Assembly: GCF_033110285.1 (NCBI RefSeq)
Contig: NZ_CP136995.1
Span: forward strand, 3,162,001 to 3,226,000
DNA length: 64,000 bases
Source of the DNA: Ottowia sp. SB7-C50
GTDB lineage: Bacteria > Pseudomonadota > Gammaproteobacteria > Burkholderiales > Burkholderiaceae_C
Direction: 5' to 3'
The position numbers and the translations under genes were made by a program. The notes beneath the pieces are model-generated. The model made no database searches. It was not told where the DNA came from and was given only the letters and a program-made list of their open reading frames with translations. Numbering within the stretch: position 1 is the stretch's first letter; every line of letters begins with the position of its first letter. This document shows positions 10,345 to 19,140 of this stretch, piece after piece.

Positions 10345-13115
10345 GTCGGCTCCCCGTTCCCCGCCTGCTGCGCCAGCAGCGGCAGGCTGAAATGAAAGGT
10401 GGCGCCCTGCCCCAGGCGCGAGCGCACACCGATGCGGCCTCCGTAGTGTTCCACGATCTGGCGGCTGATGGGCAGGCCCAGGCCCGTGCCCTGGCGGCGC
10501 TCGCGCGGATCGCCCACCTGGCGGAACTTGTCGAAGGCGGCGCGCTGGTCGTCGTCCGACACGCCGGGGCCGTTGTCGGTCACCGACACCGTCAGTTCAT
10601 CCTTGCCCACCTGCAGCACCAACTGCACCCTTCCTGCCTGCGGGGGCACGAACTTGACCGCGTTGGCCAGCAGGTTGAGCATGACCTGCTGCAGCTTGTC
10701 GGGATCAGCGCACACGATGGGCGCCGGCCGCGCGTCCGGCGCGGGCAGCGTCAGCTCGATGGCGCAACCGTGCTCGCGCAGCAGTTCGCGCGTGACCTCC
10801 ACGGCCTGCAACACCAGCGCCCGCATGTCCACCGGGGCGTCGTGCCATTCGGCGCGGCCGGCTTCGATCTTGGCCAGATCGAGCACCTGGTTGACCAGGC
10901 GCGAGAGGCGCTCGGCCTCGGCCACCACGATGGCGATGAAAGGCTGGCGCTGCTCGGGCGGCATCTGTGGATCGTCCAGCATCATCTCGGCCAGCGCGCG
11001 GATCGAGGTGAGCGGCGTGCGCAACTCGTGCGTCACGGACGACATGAACTCGTCCTTCAGCACGTCCAGGCCCTTGAGCTGCTCGTTGGCCTCGCGCAGG
11101 CGCGCGGTGGCTTCTTCGAGCGAGCGTGACTTGTCCTCCAGCGCGCGCGAGTAGGCGCGCAGTTGCGAGGCTTCTTCCAGCATGCTGAGCACGTCTTCGG
11201 TGGTCAGCGATTCTTCCTTCGACACGGAAGACACCAGCACGCGTGCCGATGCGCCGCCCACGGCGCCCGCCAGCTTGGTTTCGATGAAGCTCACGAAGCG
11301 GGCGTCGGCCACGCTGGCCGCAGTCGCGCCCCAGCGCGCGGCGTACTCGTCGAACATGGCCTGCGCGCGCTCGGCGCCAAAGAAGCGCACACACAGCTGG
11401 CGCAGGTCTTCCACGCGCGCCTCGCCGCGCCAGAATACGGGCGTGGTGCCACCACTGACTCGGCCCGCATTCACGAACATCAGCGCCTGGCTGGTTTCGC
11501 GCGCCGACGGCTCGCGCGCCAGCGACAGCGCCACGTACACCGACACGTTGAGCAGCAGGCTCCAGAACAGGGAGTGCGTCAGCGCGTCGAGCCCGGTGAG
11601 ACCGAACAGCGCCTCGGGCTTGAGCCACGCCACGCCGCCCGGCCCTTCCTGCACGAAGGCGTCGCCCATCCAGCCCGACTTGGCAATGGAAGGCAGCATC
11701 AGCGTGTAGACCCAGATGCCAAAGCCCGCCATCAGCCCGCCCAGGGCGCCCAGTCGCGTGCCAGCGCGCCAGTACATGCCGATCAGCGCCGCCGGCGCGA
11801 ACTGCGCCACGGCAGCAAAGCTGATCAGGCCGATGCTGACCAGCGCGTACGCTTCGCTGGCGACGTGGAAATACGCGTAGCCCAGCAACAGCAGCAGCAG
11901 GATGGTGATGCGCCGGATGTTCAGCAGGATGCGCGTCAGGTCGGGCAACCCATCGCCCAGCGCGGTGCGCCAGCGCAGCAGCAGGGGCAGCACCAGTTCG
12001 TTGCTGACCATGATGGAGATGGCGATGCTTTCCACGATCACCATGCCCGTGGCCGCCGACAGGCCGCCCACGAAAACAAACAGCGCCAGCGCCTGCTGCC
12101 CCGCCGCCAGCGGCAGCGACAGCACGAAGTTGTCGGGATGGGTGGCCTGGCCGCCAAAGTACAGCAGCCCGCCCAACGCGATGGGCAGCACGAAGATGTT
12201 GATGGCCAGCAGGTAGGCCGGAAACACCCAGCTGGCGCGGCGCAGGTGGTCTTCGTGCACGTTCTCGACCACCATGATCTGGAACTGGCGCGGCAGCATC
12301 ACCACCGCCAGCATGGCCAGCACCGTCATGGTGAACCATTGCGGCCAGGCAAAGGCCGTGCCCTGCTCCAGCCGCAGCAGCGCGCGCAACTCAGGCTGCG
12401 CCTGCGCGCGCGCAAAGATGTCGGTAAAACCGTCGTACAGCCCGTAGGTGACGAACACGCCCACGGCGAGAAAGGCCACCAGCTTGACCAGCGACTCGAA
12501 GGCGATGGCCGCCACCATGCCCTCGTGGCGTTCCGTCGTATCCAGATGGCGGGCGCCGAAGATCATGGTGAAGCCAGCCAGCACCAGCGCGAGGTAGAAG
12601 GTGCCATCGCGGCTCCACGGCACCTGGGTCGTGCTCTCGGCCACGCCGGGCGAGGTCAGCAAGCCATAGGCGGCCGACACGCCCTTCAGCTGCAAGGCGA
12701 TGTACGGCACCACGCCGACGATGGCGATCAGCGTCACGCTCACGGCCAGCAGGCGGCTCTTGCCATAGCGGCTGGCGATGAAGTCGGCAATCGAGGTGAT
12801 GCGTTGTACCTTGGCAATGCGCACGATCTTGCGCAGCACCAGCCAGCCCAGCACCATGGCCATGGTGGGCCCCAGGTAGATCGGCAGGAACCACAGGCCG
12901 CCGCTGGCGGCGCGGCCCACGCTGCCGAAATAGGTCCACGCCGTGCAGTACACGCCCAGCGACAGCGCATAGGTCCAGGGGCTGCTGATGAGCGAAAGGC
13001 CGCGCGCCGCGCGCCGGTCGCCGGCGTACGCAATGACGAACAGCAGGGCCAGGTAGCCCAGCGACACCGCCAGGACCAGCGCCGTGCTCATGGCTTGGAC
13101 CGGTGGCGCCAGCAT
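10341..13115 (-). CDS. Sodium:solute symporter-histidine kinase fusion (CbrA/CrbS-like)
   Basis: 924 aa. Residues 1 to about 520 form a multi-spanning SSS (SLC5-type) transporter domain. A linker and coiled segment (LEEATARLREANEQLKGLD) lead to a histidine kinase with THELRTPLTSIRALAE (phospho-His near residue 696), N box NLLANAVKF, G1 DNGPGVS and G2 GTGLGLPIS. No PAS domain is evident. Known relatives (CbrA, CrbS/MxtR) sense or transport carbon compounds and control histidine or acetate use, usually with a DNA-binding regulator; here the partner is a bare receiver. The ATG at 13115 starts 3 bases after the stop of the small upstream gene; ATG 13091 is an alternative. Neither has a clear ribosome site, so coupling is likely. 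Confidence 0.93.
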   Translation of the reverse strand: MLAPPVQAMSTALVLAVSLGYLALLFVIAYAGDRRAARGLSLISSPWTYALSLGVYCTAWTYFGSVGRAASGGLWFLPIYLGPTMAMVLGWLVLRKIVRIAKVQRITSIADFIASRYGKSRLLAVSVTLIAIVGVVPYIALQLKGVSAAYGLLTSPGVAESTTQVPWSRDGTFYLALVLAGFTMIFGARHLDTTERHEGMVAAIAFESLVKLVAFLAVGVFVTYGLYDGFTDIFARAQAQPELRALLRLEQGTAFAWPQWFTMTVLAMLAVVMLPRQFQIMVVENVHEDHLRRASWVFPAYLLAINIFVLPIALGGLLYFGGQATHPDNFVLSLPLAAGQQALALFVFVGGLSAATGMVIVESIAISIMVSNELVLPLLLRWRTALGDGLPDLTRILLNIRRITILLLLLLGYAYFHVASEAYALVSIGLISFAAVAQFAPAALIGMYWRAGTRLGALGGLMAGFGIWVYTLMLPSIAKSGWMGDAFVQEGPGGVAWLKPEALFGLTGLDALTHSLFWSLLLNVSVYVALSLAREPSARETSQALMFVNAGRVSGGTTPVFWRGEARVEDLRQLCVRFFGAERAQAMFDEYAARWGATAASVADARFVSFIETKLAGAVGGASARVLVSSVSKEESLTTEDVLSMLEEASQLRAYSRALEDKSRSLEEATARLREANEQLKGLDVLKDEFMSSVTHELRTPLTSIRALAEMMLDDPQMPPEQRQPFIAIVVAEAERLSRLVNQVLDLAKIEAGRAEWHDAPVDMRALVLQAVEVTRELLREHGCAIELTLPAPDARPAPIVCADPDKLQQVMLNLLANAVKFVPPQAGRVQLVLQVGKDELTVSVTDNGPGVSDDDQRAAFDKFRQVGDPRERRQGTGLGLPISRQIVEHYGGRIGVRSRLGQGATFHFSLPLLAQQAGNGEPT

Positions 13116-13118
13116 GGC

Positions 13119-13370
13119 TCAGGGGTCCGGCGGCAGCTGGCGCCGCGCGTCGTCGGCCGACGCCTCGGCGGCGCCATCAACGCGCCATTCCATCAACACC
13201 GCCAGCGCCACGATCAGCAGGCCCCAGATCACGAAGGCCGCCGTCGGCAACAGGGGCCAGCCCAGCAGGAATTCGCCCTTGTCCCAGATGCTGAAGAGCG
13301 GAAAGTTCAGCAGCAACCAGCCCAGCGCGAACAGGCCGAGCAGCCGTTCCGTGAGCTTGATTTTTCCCAT
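13119..13370 (-). CDS. Small membrane protein upstream of the symporter-kinase
   Basis: 83 aa, unrecognised. Two hydrophobic segments (LLGLFALGWLLLNFPLF and a second around AAFVIWGLLIVALAVLM) suggest a two-span inner-membrane protein with a short polar tail. The start at 13370 is supported by AGGAGG seven bases upstream. The stop is three bases before the symporter-kinase start, so it is probably an accessory subunit or simply co-expressed. Its size and position recall the small partners (DUF485, DUF4212) of other SSS symporters in this window, although the sequence is not obviously of either family. Confidence 0.7.
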   Translation of the reverse strand: MGKIKLTERLLGLFALGWLLLNFPLFSIWDKGEFLLGWPLLPTAAFVIWGLLIVALAVLMEWRVDGAAEASADDARRQLPPDP

Positions 13371-13414
13371 GCCGGACCTCCTTTCAAGCTTCGATGTTGA
13401 TTGAACCGCCCGAA

Positions 13415-13918
13415 TCAGTGGCAGGCTTTCTGAAAAACCGGATGGTCTGCACTGATTTTCTGTACCGGCCCCGATACCTTGCCCTGCTGGCGGTCGAAGG
13501 GGACGCGCTCCAGCGTCTGGCAATTCAGTACGAAGGCCTGCGTGTCCAGCCCTTCGATCGGGTCCTGGCGAAAGGTGTATTCAAAATACTCCACCAGGCG
13601 CTGCCCGTCCTGCGGGCGAATTGAAAATTGGCCGTCCAGCACCGTAAAGGCGCTGACCGACGGATAGGCGTAGCTCCAGGGCCGAAAGAAAGAGGTTTTT
13701 CTATGCTCCTGGACCACGGTGCTGCCCTTGGGCAGCTGAGTTTGCTTGAATTCGTACCAGTGGTAGTCGTAATAGGCCAGATACCCGAGCATGCCGGCGG
13801 CGGCAAACACCGGAATCAGCCACTTGGGCAGTTTTTGGCGCGTCAGCCTTCGGAGGGCATAAGCCAACGCCCCCATGCACAAGCCCATGATGAATACGGC
13901 CAGAAGGTGCCAGATCAT
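13415..13918 (-). CDS. Hypothetical membrane-anchored protein
   Basis: 167 aa, not recognised. Two N-terminal hydrophobic stretches (LLAVFIMGLCMGALAYAL; WLIPVFAAAGMLGYLAYY) are followed by a soluble domain of about 110 residues (WYEFKQTQ ... SVSAFTVLDGQF ... DTQAFVLNCQTLERVPFDRQQG), probably periplasmic. It is less GC-rich than its neighbours. It is transcribed in the same direction as the symporter-kinase operon, 44 bases upstream of the next small gene's start. No catalytic motif is visible. Confidence 0.65.
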   Translation of the reverse strand: MIWHLLAVFIMGLCMGALAYALRRLTRQKLPKWLIPVFAAAGMLGYLAYYDYHWYEFKQTQLPKGSTVVQEHRKTSFFRPWSYAYPSVSAFTVLDGQFSIRPQDGQRLVEYFEYTFRQDPIEGLDTQAFVLNCQTLERVPFDRQQGKVSGPVQKISADHPVFQKACH

Positions 13919-13937
13919 ATTGTTTGGAATCCTGGGT

Positions 13938-13970
13938 AAAAAAGTGGGCCTTCAAGAGAAGGCCCACTCA
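13938..13970 (-). terminator. Rho-independent terminator of the DUF4212-symporter operon
   Basis: On the minus strand, GTGGGCCTTC-TCTT-GAAGGCCCAC forms a perfect 10-bp stem followed by TTTTTT. It lies just past the symporter stop at 14001. Confidence 0.9.
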
Positions 13971-14000
13971 CCTCAACGCGTGATCAGTGACGACCCGCCA

Positions 14001-15743
14001 TCACGGGTAACGCACGCGGCGCACCATGGCCCGCACCTCTTCACTGGGCCGCTCGGTCGCGTTGGACACGACGAGCGAAGTGATGATGTTGATCATCGCC
14101 CCGATGCACCCCACCGACAGCGGCGAGATGCCCAATACCCAATGCTCGGGCGTATTCGGGAACGAGTTGGTGCCAGGAATGAAGAACCAGCCCAGATACA
14201 GGAAGATATAGACCACGGTGAATAAGCCGCCGGCAATCATTCCTGCGATGGCCCCCTTGGCATTGATGCGGTCGACGAAGATCCCCAGCACCAGGGCCGG
14301 GAATATCGTCGCCGCCGCCATGCCAAAGGCCAGCGCCACCGTCTGGGCCGCAAAGCCTGGTGGATTAAGCCCCAGCCAGGTCGCGATGATGATGGCCCCC
14401 ACCATCGCTATGCGGGCGTTGAGCAGTTCCTGCTTCTCCGTCAGGTGGGGCATCAAGGTGTTCTTCAGCAGGTCGTGACTGACCGCCGAAGAAATCGCCA
14501 TGAGCAGCCCGGACGCCGTGGACAGCGCCGCGGCAATGCCGCCCGCCGCCATCAGGCCGATCAACCAGCCCGGCATGTTGGCCACCTCGGGCAGCGCCAG
14601 CACCAGGATGTCGTTGTTCACCGTCAATTCGTTGCCCTGCCAGGTCTTCGCCCATTCGGCCTTCTCGGTGAAATCCTTGGCGGCACCGTTGTAGAATTGG
14701 ACATATCCGTCCTTGTTCTTGTCCTCGAACTTGAGCAGGCCGGTGTGTTCCCAGTTCTTGACCCATTCCGGTCGATCGTCGTACTTCAGCGGCGCTGCGC
14801 GCGTGCCTTCGGGATAGAACGTCTCCAGCAGGTTCAGGCGCGACATGGCAGCCAGCGCCGGCACGGTGGTGTAGAACAGCGCGATGAACACCAGCGCCCA
14901 CGCCGCGGACCAGCGTGCGTCCTGGATGTTGGGCACGGTGAAGAAGCGGATGATGACGTGGGGCAGACCGGCGGTGCCCACCATCAGCGTGAGCGTGAAC
15001 AGGAACATGTTCCACTTGTTGCTGACATCCGCGGTGTAGTCCTGGAAGCCCAGGTCGCGCACCACCTGGTTCAGTTTCTGCAGCAATGGCTCGCCCGAGG
15101 CGAGGTGCTGACCGAACAGGCCCGATTGCGGCAGGACGTGCCCCGTCATCATCACCGACAGGTAGGCCGCCGGAATGGTGAAGGCGAGGATCAGCACGAT
15201 GTACTGCGCCACCTGGGTGTAGGTGACGCCCTTCATGCCGCCCAGCACCGCATACACGAACACCACGAAGGCCGAGATCAGCAGACCCGTGCTGCTGGAC
15301 ACCTCCAGAAAGCGCGCGAACGCGACGCCCGCGCCCGTCATCTGCCCAATCACGTAAGTCAGCGAAATGATCACCAGGCAGAGCACCGCCACCACGCGCG
15401 CGCCCTTGCTGGCATATCGCTTGCCCACGAAATCGGGCACCGTGTAGGCACCGAACCGACGCAGGTACGGCGCCAGCAGGGTGGCCAGCAGCACGTAGCC
15501 ACCCGTCCACCCCATGATGAACGATGAGTTGACGTAACCCACCGAAATCAGGCCTGCGACGGAGATGAAGGACGCCGCCGACAGCCAGTCCGCTGCCGTG
15601 GCCATGCCGTTGACCACGGGGTTGACTTCACCACCGGCGATATAAAACTCGCGCGTGGTTCGTGCGCGGGCCCAGATCGCAATCCAGGTGTAGATGATGA
15701 AGGAGCCGATGACGAAAATGAAGTTGATCCAGAATTGACTCAT
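14001..15743 (-). CDS. Sodium:solute symporter, DUF4212-associated (VC_2705-type) subfamily
   Basis: 580-aa SSS-family permease (IAGGEVNPVVNGMATAADWLSAASFISVAG is the typical family segment; longest motif is split across TM2). It has many hydrophobic spans and ends VRRVRYP. The large soluble insertion near residues 310-380 (YPEGTRAAPLKYDDRPEW ... DGYVQFYNG) is typical of this subfamily, which is always paired with a DUF4212 protein; that partner is immediately upstream (15746-16009, 2-base gap). Substrate is probably a short organic acid such as acetate, lactate or pyruvate (inference from family). A strong terminator follows. The gene is distinct from the ActP-type symporter at 17179. Confidence 0.93.
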   Translation of the reverse strand: MSQFWINFIFVIGSFIIYTWIAIWARARTTREFYIAGGEVNPVVNGMATAADWLSAASFISVAGLISVGYVNSSFIMGWTGGYVLLATLLAPYLRRFGAYTVPDFVGKRYASKGARVVAVLCLVIISLTYVIGQMTGAGVAFARFLEVSSSTGLLISAFVVFVYAVLGGMKGVTYTQVAQYIVLILAFTIPAAYLSVMMTGHVLPQSGLFGQHLASGEPLLQKLNQVVRDLGFQDYTADVSNKWNMFLFTLTLMVGTAGLPHVIIRFFTVPNIQDARWSAAWALVFIALFYTTVPALAAMSRLNLLETFYPEGTRAAPLKYDDRPEWVKNWEHTGLLKFEDKNKDGYVQFYNGAAKDFTEKAEWAKTWQGNELTVNNDILVLALPEVANMPGWLIGLMAAGGIAAALSTASGLLMAISSAVSHDLLKNTLMPHLTEKQELLNARIAMVGAIIIATWLGLNPPGFAAQTVALAFGMAAATIFPALVLGIFVDRINAKGAIAGMIAGGLFTVVYIFLYLGWFFIPGTNSFPNTPEHWVLGISPLSVGCIGAMINIITSLVVSNATERPSEEVRAMVRRVRYP

Positions 15744-15745
15744 GG

Positions 15746-16009
15746 TTATTCCTCCAGGCCAAATTCTTTGTCAAGCCGGTTCATTCTCCAGGAATAGAAG
15801 AACACCAAAGCCAGGAACGTCAGGATGGCGCCTTGCTGCGCAAACCAGAAACCCAGGTCGGCGCCACCAAACTGGATGCCCATCAACCAGGGGCGCAGCA
15901 ATATGCCGAAGCCATAAGACACCGTCGCCCAGACGATGAGGCAAAAAACAATCAATCGCACGTTGGCGCGCCAATAGGCGCGGTCTCGTTCCGAAATTTC
16001 CTTAGGCAT
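15746..16009 (-). CDS. DUF4212 small membrane subunit of the symporter
   Basis: 87-aa protein with two membrane spans (LIVFCLIVWATVSYGFGILL; AILTFLALVFFYSW) and a charged C-terminus (NRLDKEFGLEE). DUF4212 proteins occur next to VC_2705-type SSS symporters and are thought to be a small subunit. AGGAG lies 9 bases before the ATG. The stop is two bases from the symporter start, so the pair is one operon. Confidence 0.92.
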   Translation of the reverse strand: MPKEISERDRAYWRANVRLIVFCLIVWATVSYGFGILLRPWLMGIQFGGADLGFWFAQQGAILTFLALVFFYSWRMNRLDKEFGLEE

Positions 16010-16423
16010 GATGAACTCCTCATGTTGTCAATGCACAGCCCGATGGGGGTGGCCCGCGTAAAAATCGATGGTGGAATTAACCCGCTGCGGATGGCCTCCT
16101 TTCACGAAGGAAGCTGGGACGCGTGAATTGCGCACCGCGCCAGGCGGTGCAGGCAAGCGCCAAGCTGCCGCGCGCCCGTTGGGCGGCAGCCATCAACCAA
16201 GGAGGGGAAAGTTCAGCGCGAAGGCGCGCCAGGGAGATCGATCGCGGGAGACGCCGCCAGAACGTGCGGCCAGGAGACGGGGGCGGCCGGAGGAGCGGGG
16301 GGCAGCGCCTGACGGGACGGGGGCACCGGTCGTGCCCGGCACCGCTGCCGGCTGTGGCATTCAGCAGGCTCGGTCCGTCGTCCGCGTGCGGCGGGAAGTC
16401 CGGCGGATGGACGTGGGGATAGG
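16010..16423. other. Long leader/intergenic region upstream of the DUF4212 operon
   Basis: About 410 bases with no convincing gene. The frames open here in either direction lack recognisable protein character. The segment nearest DUF4212 holds its ribosome site. I see no clear promoter or riboswitch; it may be a long 5' leader, given that a small minus-strand frame ends at 16424. Confidence 0.4.
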
Positions 16424-16591
16424 TCACTGGCGCAGGAACCAGAAGCCCGGCGAATCGTCGGCCGGCTTGCGGTGGTTGAGCGCGCTGGCGACCGCACGGC
16501 CGCCATCCCTGTGCATCACGCGATGCGAGCGCAGCAGGCCGAGCATCGCGTACCCGTATGGGCCCGCCTGACGGTAAGCATGTGCTGTCAT
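16424..16591 (-). CDS. Candidate 55-aa small protein
   Basis: This frame begins with ATG 16591, preceded by GGAGA about nine bases upstream, and encodes MTAHAYRQAGPYGYAMLGLL followed by a basic, Gly/Ala-containing tail ending GFWFLRQ. Codon usage looks like the surrounding genes. It is upstream of and codirectional with the DUF4212 operon, 414 bases away. No family is recognised. It may be a real small protein or a chance frame in GC-rich DNA. Confidence 0.4.
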   Translation of the reverse strand: MTAHAYRQAGPYGYAMLGLLRSHRVMHRDGGRAVASALNHRKPADDSPGFWFLRQ

Positions 16592-16873
16592 GGCACTTGT
16601 CTCCAGTGTCGTTTAGTCCTTGTTCTGGACCACTGTAGAAACCGGGCTTGCGCAAGACTTACAACGAATGGCTGCGCCCTGAAAACCAAGGGCAATCACC
16701 TACCCCAAGCGCCTGGCGGGCGAATTGGAGGCGTTTTTATCGCGGCCGCATATGAAACAAAGTGGGTCTTACGTAAGGAGTTGGTCAGACCGGCTTCACA
16801 GAATCAGTTCAGCAGTGCGGGCGTCGTTCGCGCTGGGCAACAAGACCCGTCAACCCTTACGAGGAGACAAAGC
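16592..16873. promoter_or_regulatory. Divergent regulatory region for the DUF4212 and DUF485-ActP operons
   Basis: About 280 bases separate a minus-strand unit from the plus-strand DUF485-actP operon. The region is AT-richer than its flanks and contains the palindrome CTTACGTAAG near 16770-16780. The ribosome site GAGGAGACAAAGC precedes ATG 16874. I cannot assign -35/-10 boxes with confidence. Confidence 0.45.
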
Positions 16874-17182
16874 ATGACCGATCCCGTGGTCGAACGGATT
16901 CAGCGTGATCCGAAGTACCAGAAGCTCACCAGCACGCGCAACAAGTTCGGATGGACGCTGGCCATCCTGATGCTGGTCGTTTATTACGGCTACATCGCGC
17001 TGATCGCCTTCGACAAGGAATTCCTTGCCAGGCCCATGGGCGCCGGCGTGACCACCATCGGCATTCCGATCGGCATGGCCGTCATCGTCTTCACCATCAT
17101 CATCACCGGCATCTACGTGCGGCGCGCCAACAGCGAGTTTGATGCACTGACGCGCGAAATCCTCAAGGACGCCACCAAATGA
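16874..17182 (+). CDS. yjcH: DUF485 (YjcH-like) small membrane protein
   Basis: 102 aa with two membrane spans ([39 protein letters not shown]). DUF485 proteins are the small partners of ActP-type acetate permeases. The start at 16874 is chosen from a good GAGGAG ribosome site and the family start ([17 protein letters not shown]). Its stop overlaps the next start (ATGA), showing tight coupling to actP. Confidence 0.94.
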   Translation: MTDPVVERIQRDPKYQKLTSTRNKFGWTLAILMLVVYYGYIALIAFDKEFLARPMGAGVTTIGIPIGMAVIVFTIIITGIYVRRANSEFDALTREILKDATK

Positions 17183-18903
17183 AAGCCCTTACCAAGATTT
17201 TCCTGACCGGTGCCGCGCTGACCGCGGGTGCCGCCTACGCCGCCGGTGGCGATGTGGGCCAGGCCGCCAAGCAGTCCACCAACTGGACGGCCATCATCAT
17301 GTTCACGGCCTTCGTCGTGCTCACGCTGTGGATCACCAAGTGGGCCGCAGGCCGCACCAAGTCGGCGGCCGACTTCTACACCGCCGGCGGCGGCATCACG
17401 GGCTTCCAGAACGGCCTGGCCATTGCGGGCGACTACATGTCGGCGGCCTCATTCCTGGGCATTTCGGCGGCCGTGATGGCCACCGGCTATGACGGCCTGA
17501 TCTACTCCATCGGCTTCCTGGTCGGCTGGCCCATCCTCACCTTCCTGCTGGCCGAGCGCCTGCGCAACCTGGGCAAGTTCACCTTCGCCGACGTGGCCGG
17601 CTACCGCTTCCAGCAGACGCCGATCCGCGCCTTTGCCGCCAGCGGCACGCTGGTGGTGGTGGCGTTCTACCTGATCGCGCAGATGGTCGGCGCCGGCCAG
17701 CTCATCAAGCTGCTGTTCGGCCTGGACTACTGGGTCGCCGTGGTGCTGGTGGGCGCACTGATGATGATCTACGTGCTGTTCGGCGGCATGACGGCCACCA
17801 CCTGGGTGCAGATCATCAAGGCCGTGATGCTGCTGTCGGGCGTGACCTTCATGGGGTTCATGGTCATGGCCAAGTACGGCTTCAGCCCCGAAGCGCTGTT
17901 CGCCGAAGGCGTGAAGGTGCGCACGCAGCTCGCCGCCAACACCGGCAAGACGCCGGAAGAAGCCGCCAAGCTGGGCCTGTCCATCATGGGCCCGGGCGGT
18001 TTCATCAAGGACCCGATCTCCGCCATCTCCTTCGGCATGGCGCTGATGTTCGGCACGCTGGGCCTGCCGCACATCCTGATGCGCTTCTTCACCGTGCCTG
18101 ATGCGAAAGAGGCGCGCAAGAGCGTGTTCTGGGCCACCACCTGGATCGGCTACTTCTACATCCTGATCTTCATCATCGGCTTCGGCGCCATCACCCTGGT
18201 GCTGACGAACCCCGAGTTCGCCGACACGACCAAAGGCGTGATCCACGGCGGCGCCGGCACGGCCAACATGGCGGCGGTGCTGGTGGCCAAGGCGGTGGGC
18301 GGCAACGTGTTCTACGGCTTCATCTCGGCCGTGGCCTTCGCCACCATCCTGGCGGTGGTCGCCGGCCTGACGCTGTCGGGCGCCTCGGCCGTGTCGCACG
18401 ACCTGTACGCCACGGTGTTCAAGAAGGGCAAGGCTGACAGCGCCAGCGAACTGAAGGTTTCTCGCATCACCACGTTGTGCCTGGGCGTCATCGCCGTGGC
18501 CCTGGGCATCCTGTTCGAGAAGCAGAACATCGCGTTCATGGTGTCGCTGGCGTTCGCCATCGCGGCGTCGGCCAACTTCCCGGTGCTGCTGCTGTCGGTG
18601 CTGTGGAAGGATTGCACCACCAAGGGCGCGGTCATCGGCGGCTTCATGGGCCTGATCTCGTCGGTGGCGCTGACCATCGTGTCGCCGTCGGTGTGGGAAG
18701 CCACGTTCGGCAACCCGAAGGGTTCGGCACTGTTCCCCTACACCTCGCCGGCGCTGTTCTCCATGACCATCGGCTTCGTGGGCATCTGGCTGTTCTCGAT
18801 CCTCGACAAGAGCAAGAACGCCGAAGCCGAGCGCGCCGCCTACCCGGCACAGCGCGTGCGCTCCGAAACCGGCTTCGGTGCCGCCAAGGCCTCGTCGCAC
18901 TGA
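17179..18903 (+). CDS. actP: Cation/acetate symporter ActP
   Basis: 574-aa SSS-family permease with a cleavable-looking N-terminus ([12 protein letters not shown]), then the ActP core ([27 protein letters not shown]) and many spans to [10 protein letters not shown]. ActP takes up acetate and other short monocarboxylates with Na+ or H+. It follows DUF485 with a 4-base overlap, matching the yjcH-actP order of enterobacteria, though no acs gene is present. A terminator follows. Nearby on the opposite strand are a DnaQ-type exonuclease and a DUF294/CBS protein, an association also seen around the other symporter genes in this window. Confidence 0.95.
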   Translation: MKALTKIFLTGAALTAGAAYAAGGDVGQAAKQSTNWTAIIMFTAFVVLTLWITKWAAGRTKSAADFYTAGGGITGFQNGLAIAGDYMSAASFLGISAAVMATGYDGLIYSIGFLVGWPILTFLLAERLRNLGKFTFADVAGYRFQQTPIRAFAASGTLVVVAFYLIAQMVGAGQLIKLLFGLDYWVAVVLVGALMMIYVLFGGMTATTWVQIIKAVMLLSGVTFMGFMVMAKYGFSPEALFAEGVKVRTQLAANTGKTPEEAAKLGLSIMGPGGFIKDPISAISFGMALMFGTLGLPHILMRFFTVPDAKEARKSVFWATTWIGYFYILIFIIGFGAITLVLTNPEFADTTKGVIHGGAGTANMAAVLVAKAVGGNVFYGFISAVAFATILAVVAGLTLSGASAVSHDLYATVFKKGKADSASELKVSRITTLCLGVIAVALGILFEKQNIAFMVSLAFAIAASANFPVLLLSVLWKDCTTKGAVIGGFMGLISSVALTIVSPSVWEATFGNPKGSALFPYTSPALFSMTIGFVGIWLFSILDKSKNAEAERAAYPAQRVRSETGFGAAKASSH

Positions 18904-18952
18904 GGGCGTTGATTCCCTGAGACAACAAGAAGAACGCCAAGAAGAAGACAGA

Positions 18953-19008
18953 CGCGAAGCCCACGGGCTTCGCCCTTACAAAAACCGGGCCCTGTGCCCG
19001 GTTTTTTC
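18953..19008 (+). terminator. Terminator after actP
   Basis: The hairpin GCGAAGCCC-AC-GGGCTTCGC at 18953-18972 is followed by ACCGGGCCC-TGT-GCCCGGTTTTTTC at 18986-19008. The second is a classic intrinsic terminator. Confidence 0.88.
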
Positions 19009-19140
19009 ATGGGGCAAGCGCAGGCGCGAAAAAGGGCAGGTCCACCGCGGCGAACCCGCGCCGGTACTCAGTCAAAAGGGTCTTTCGCGCTTATTCAACG
19101 CGATTTGTTTGCTACAAAATGCGCAGCAAAAACCACGAAG

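Noticed and set aside
7817..10429. An 870-aa exonuclease protein beginning at 10429.
   Set aside because: The extra N-terminal part is another frame of the receiver gene; the overlapping TTG at 9973 is a better start.
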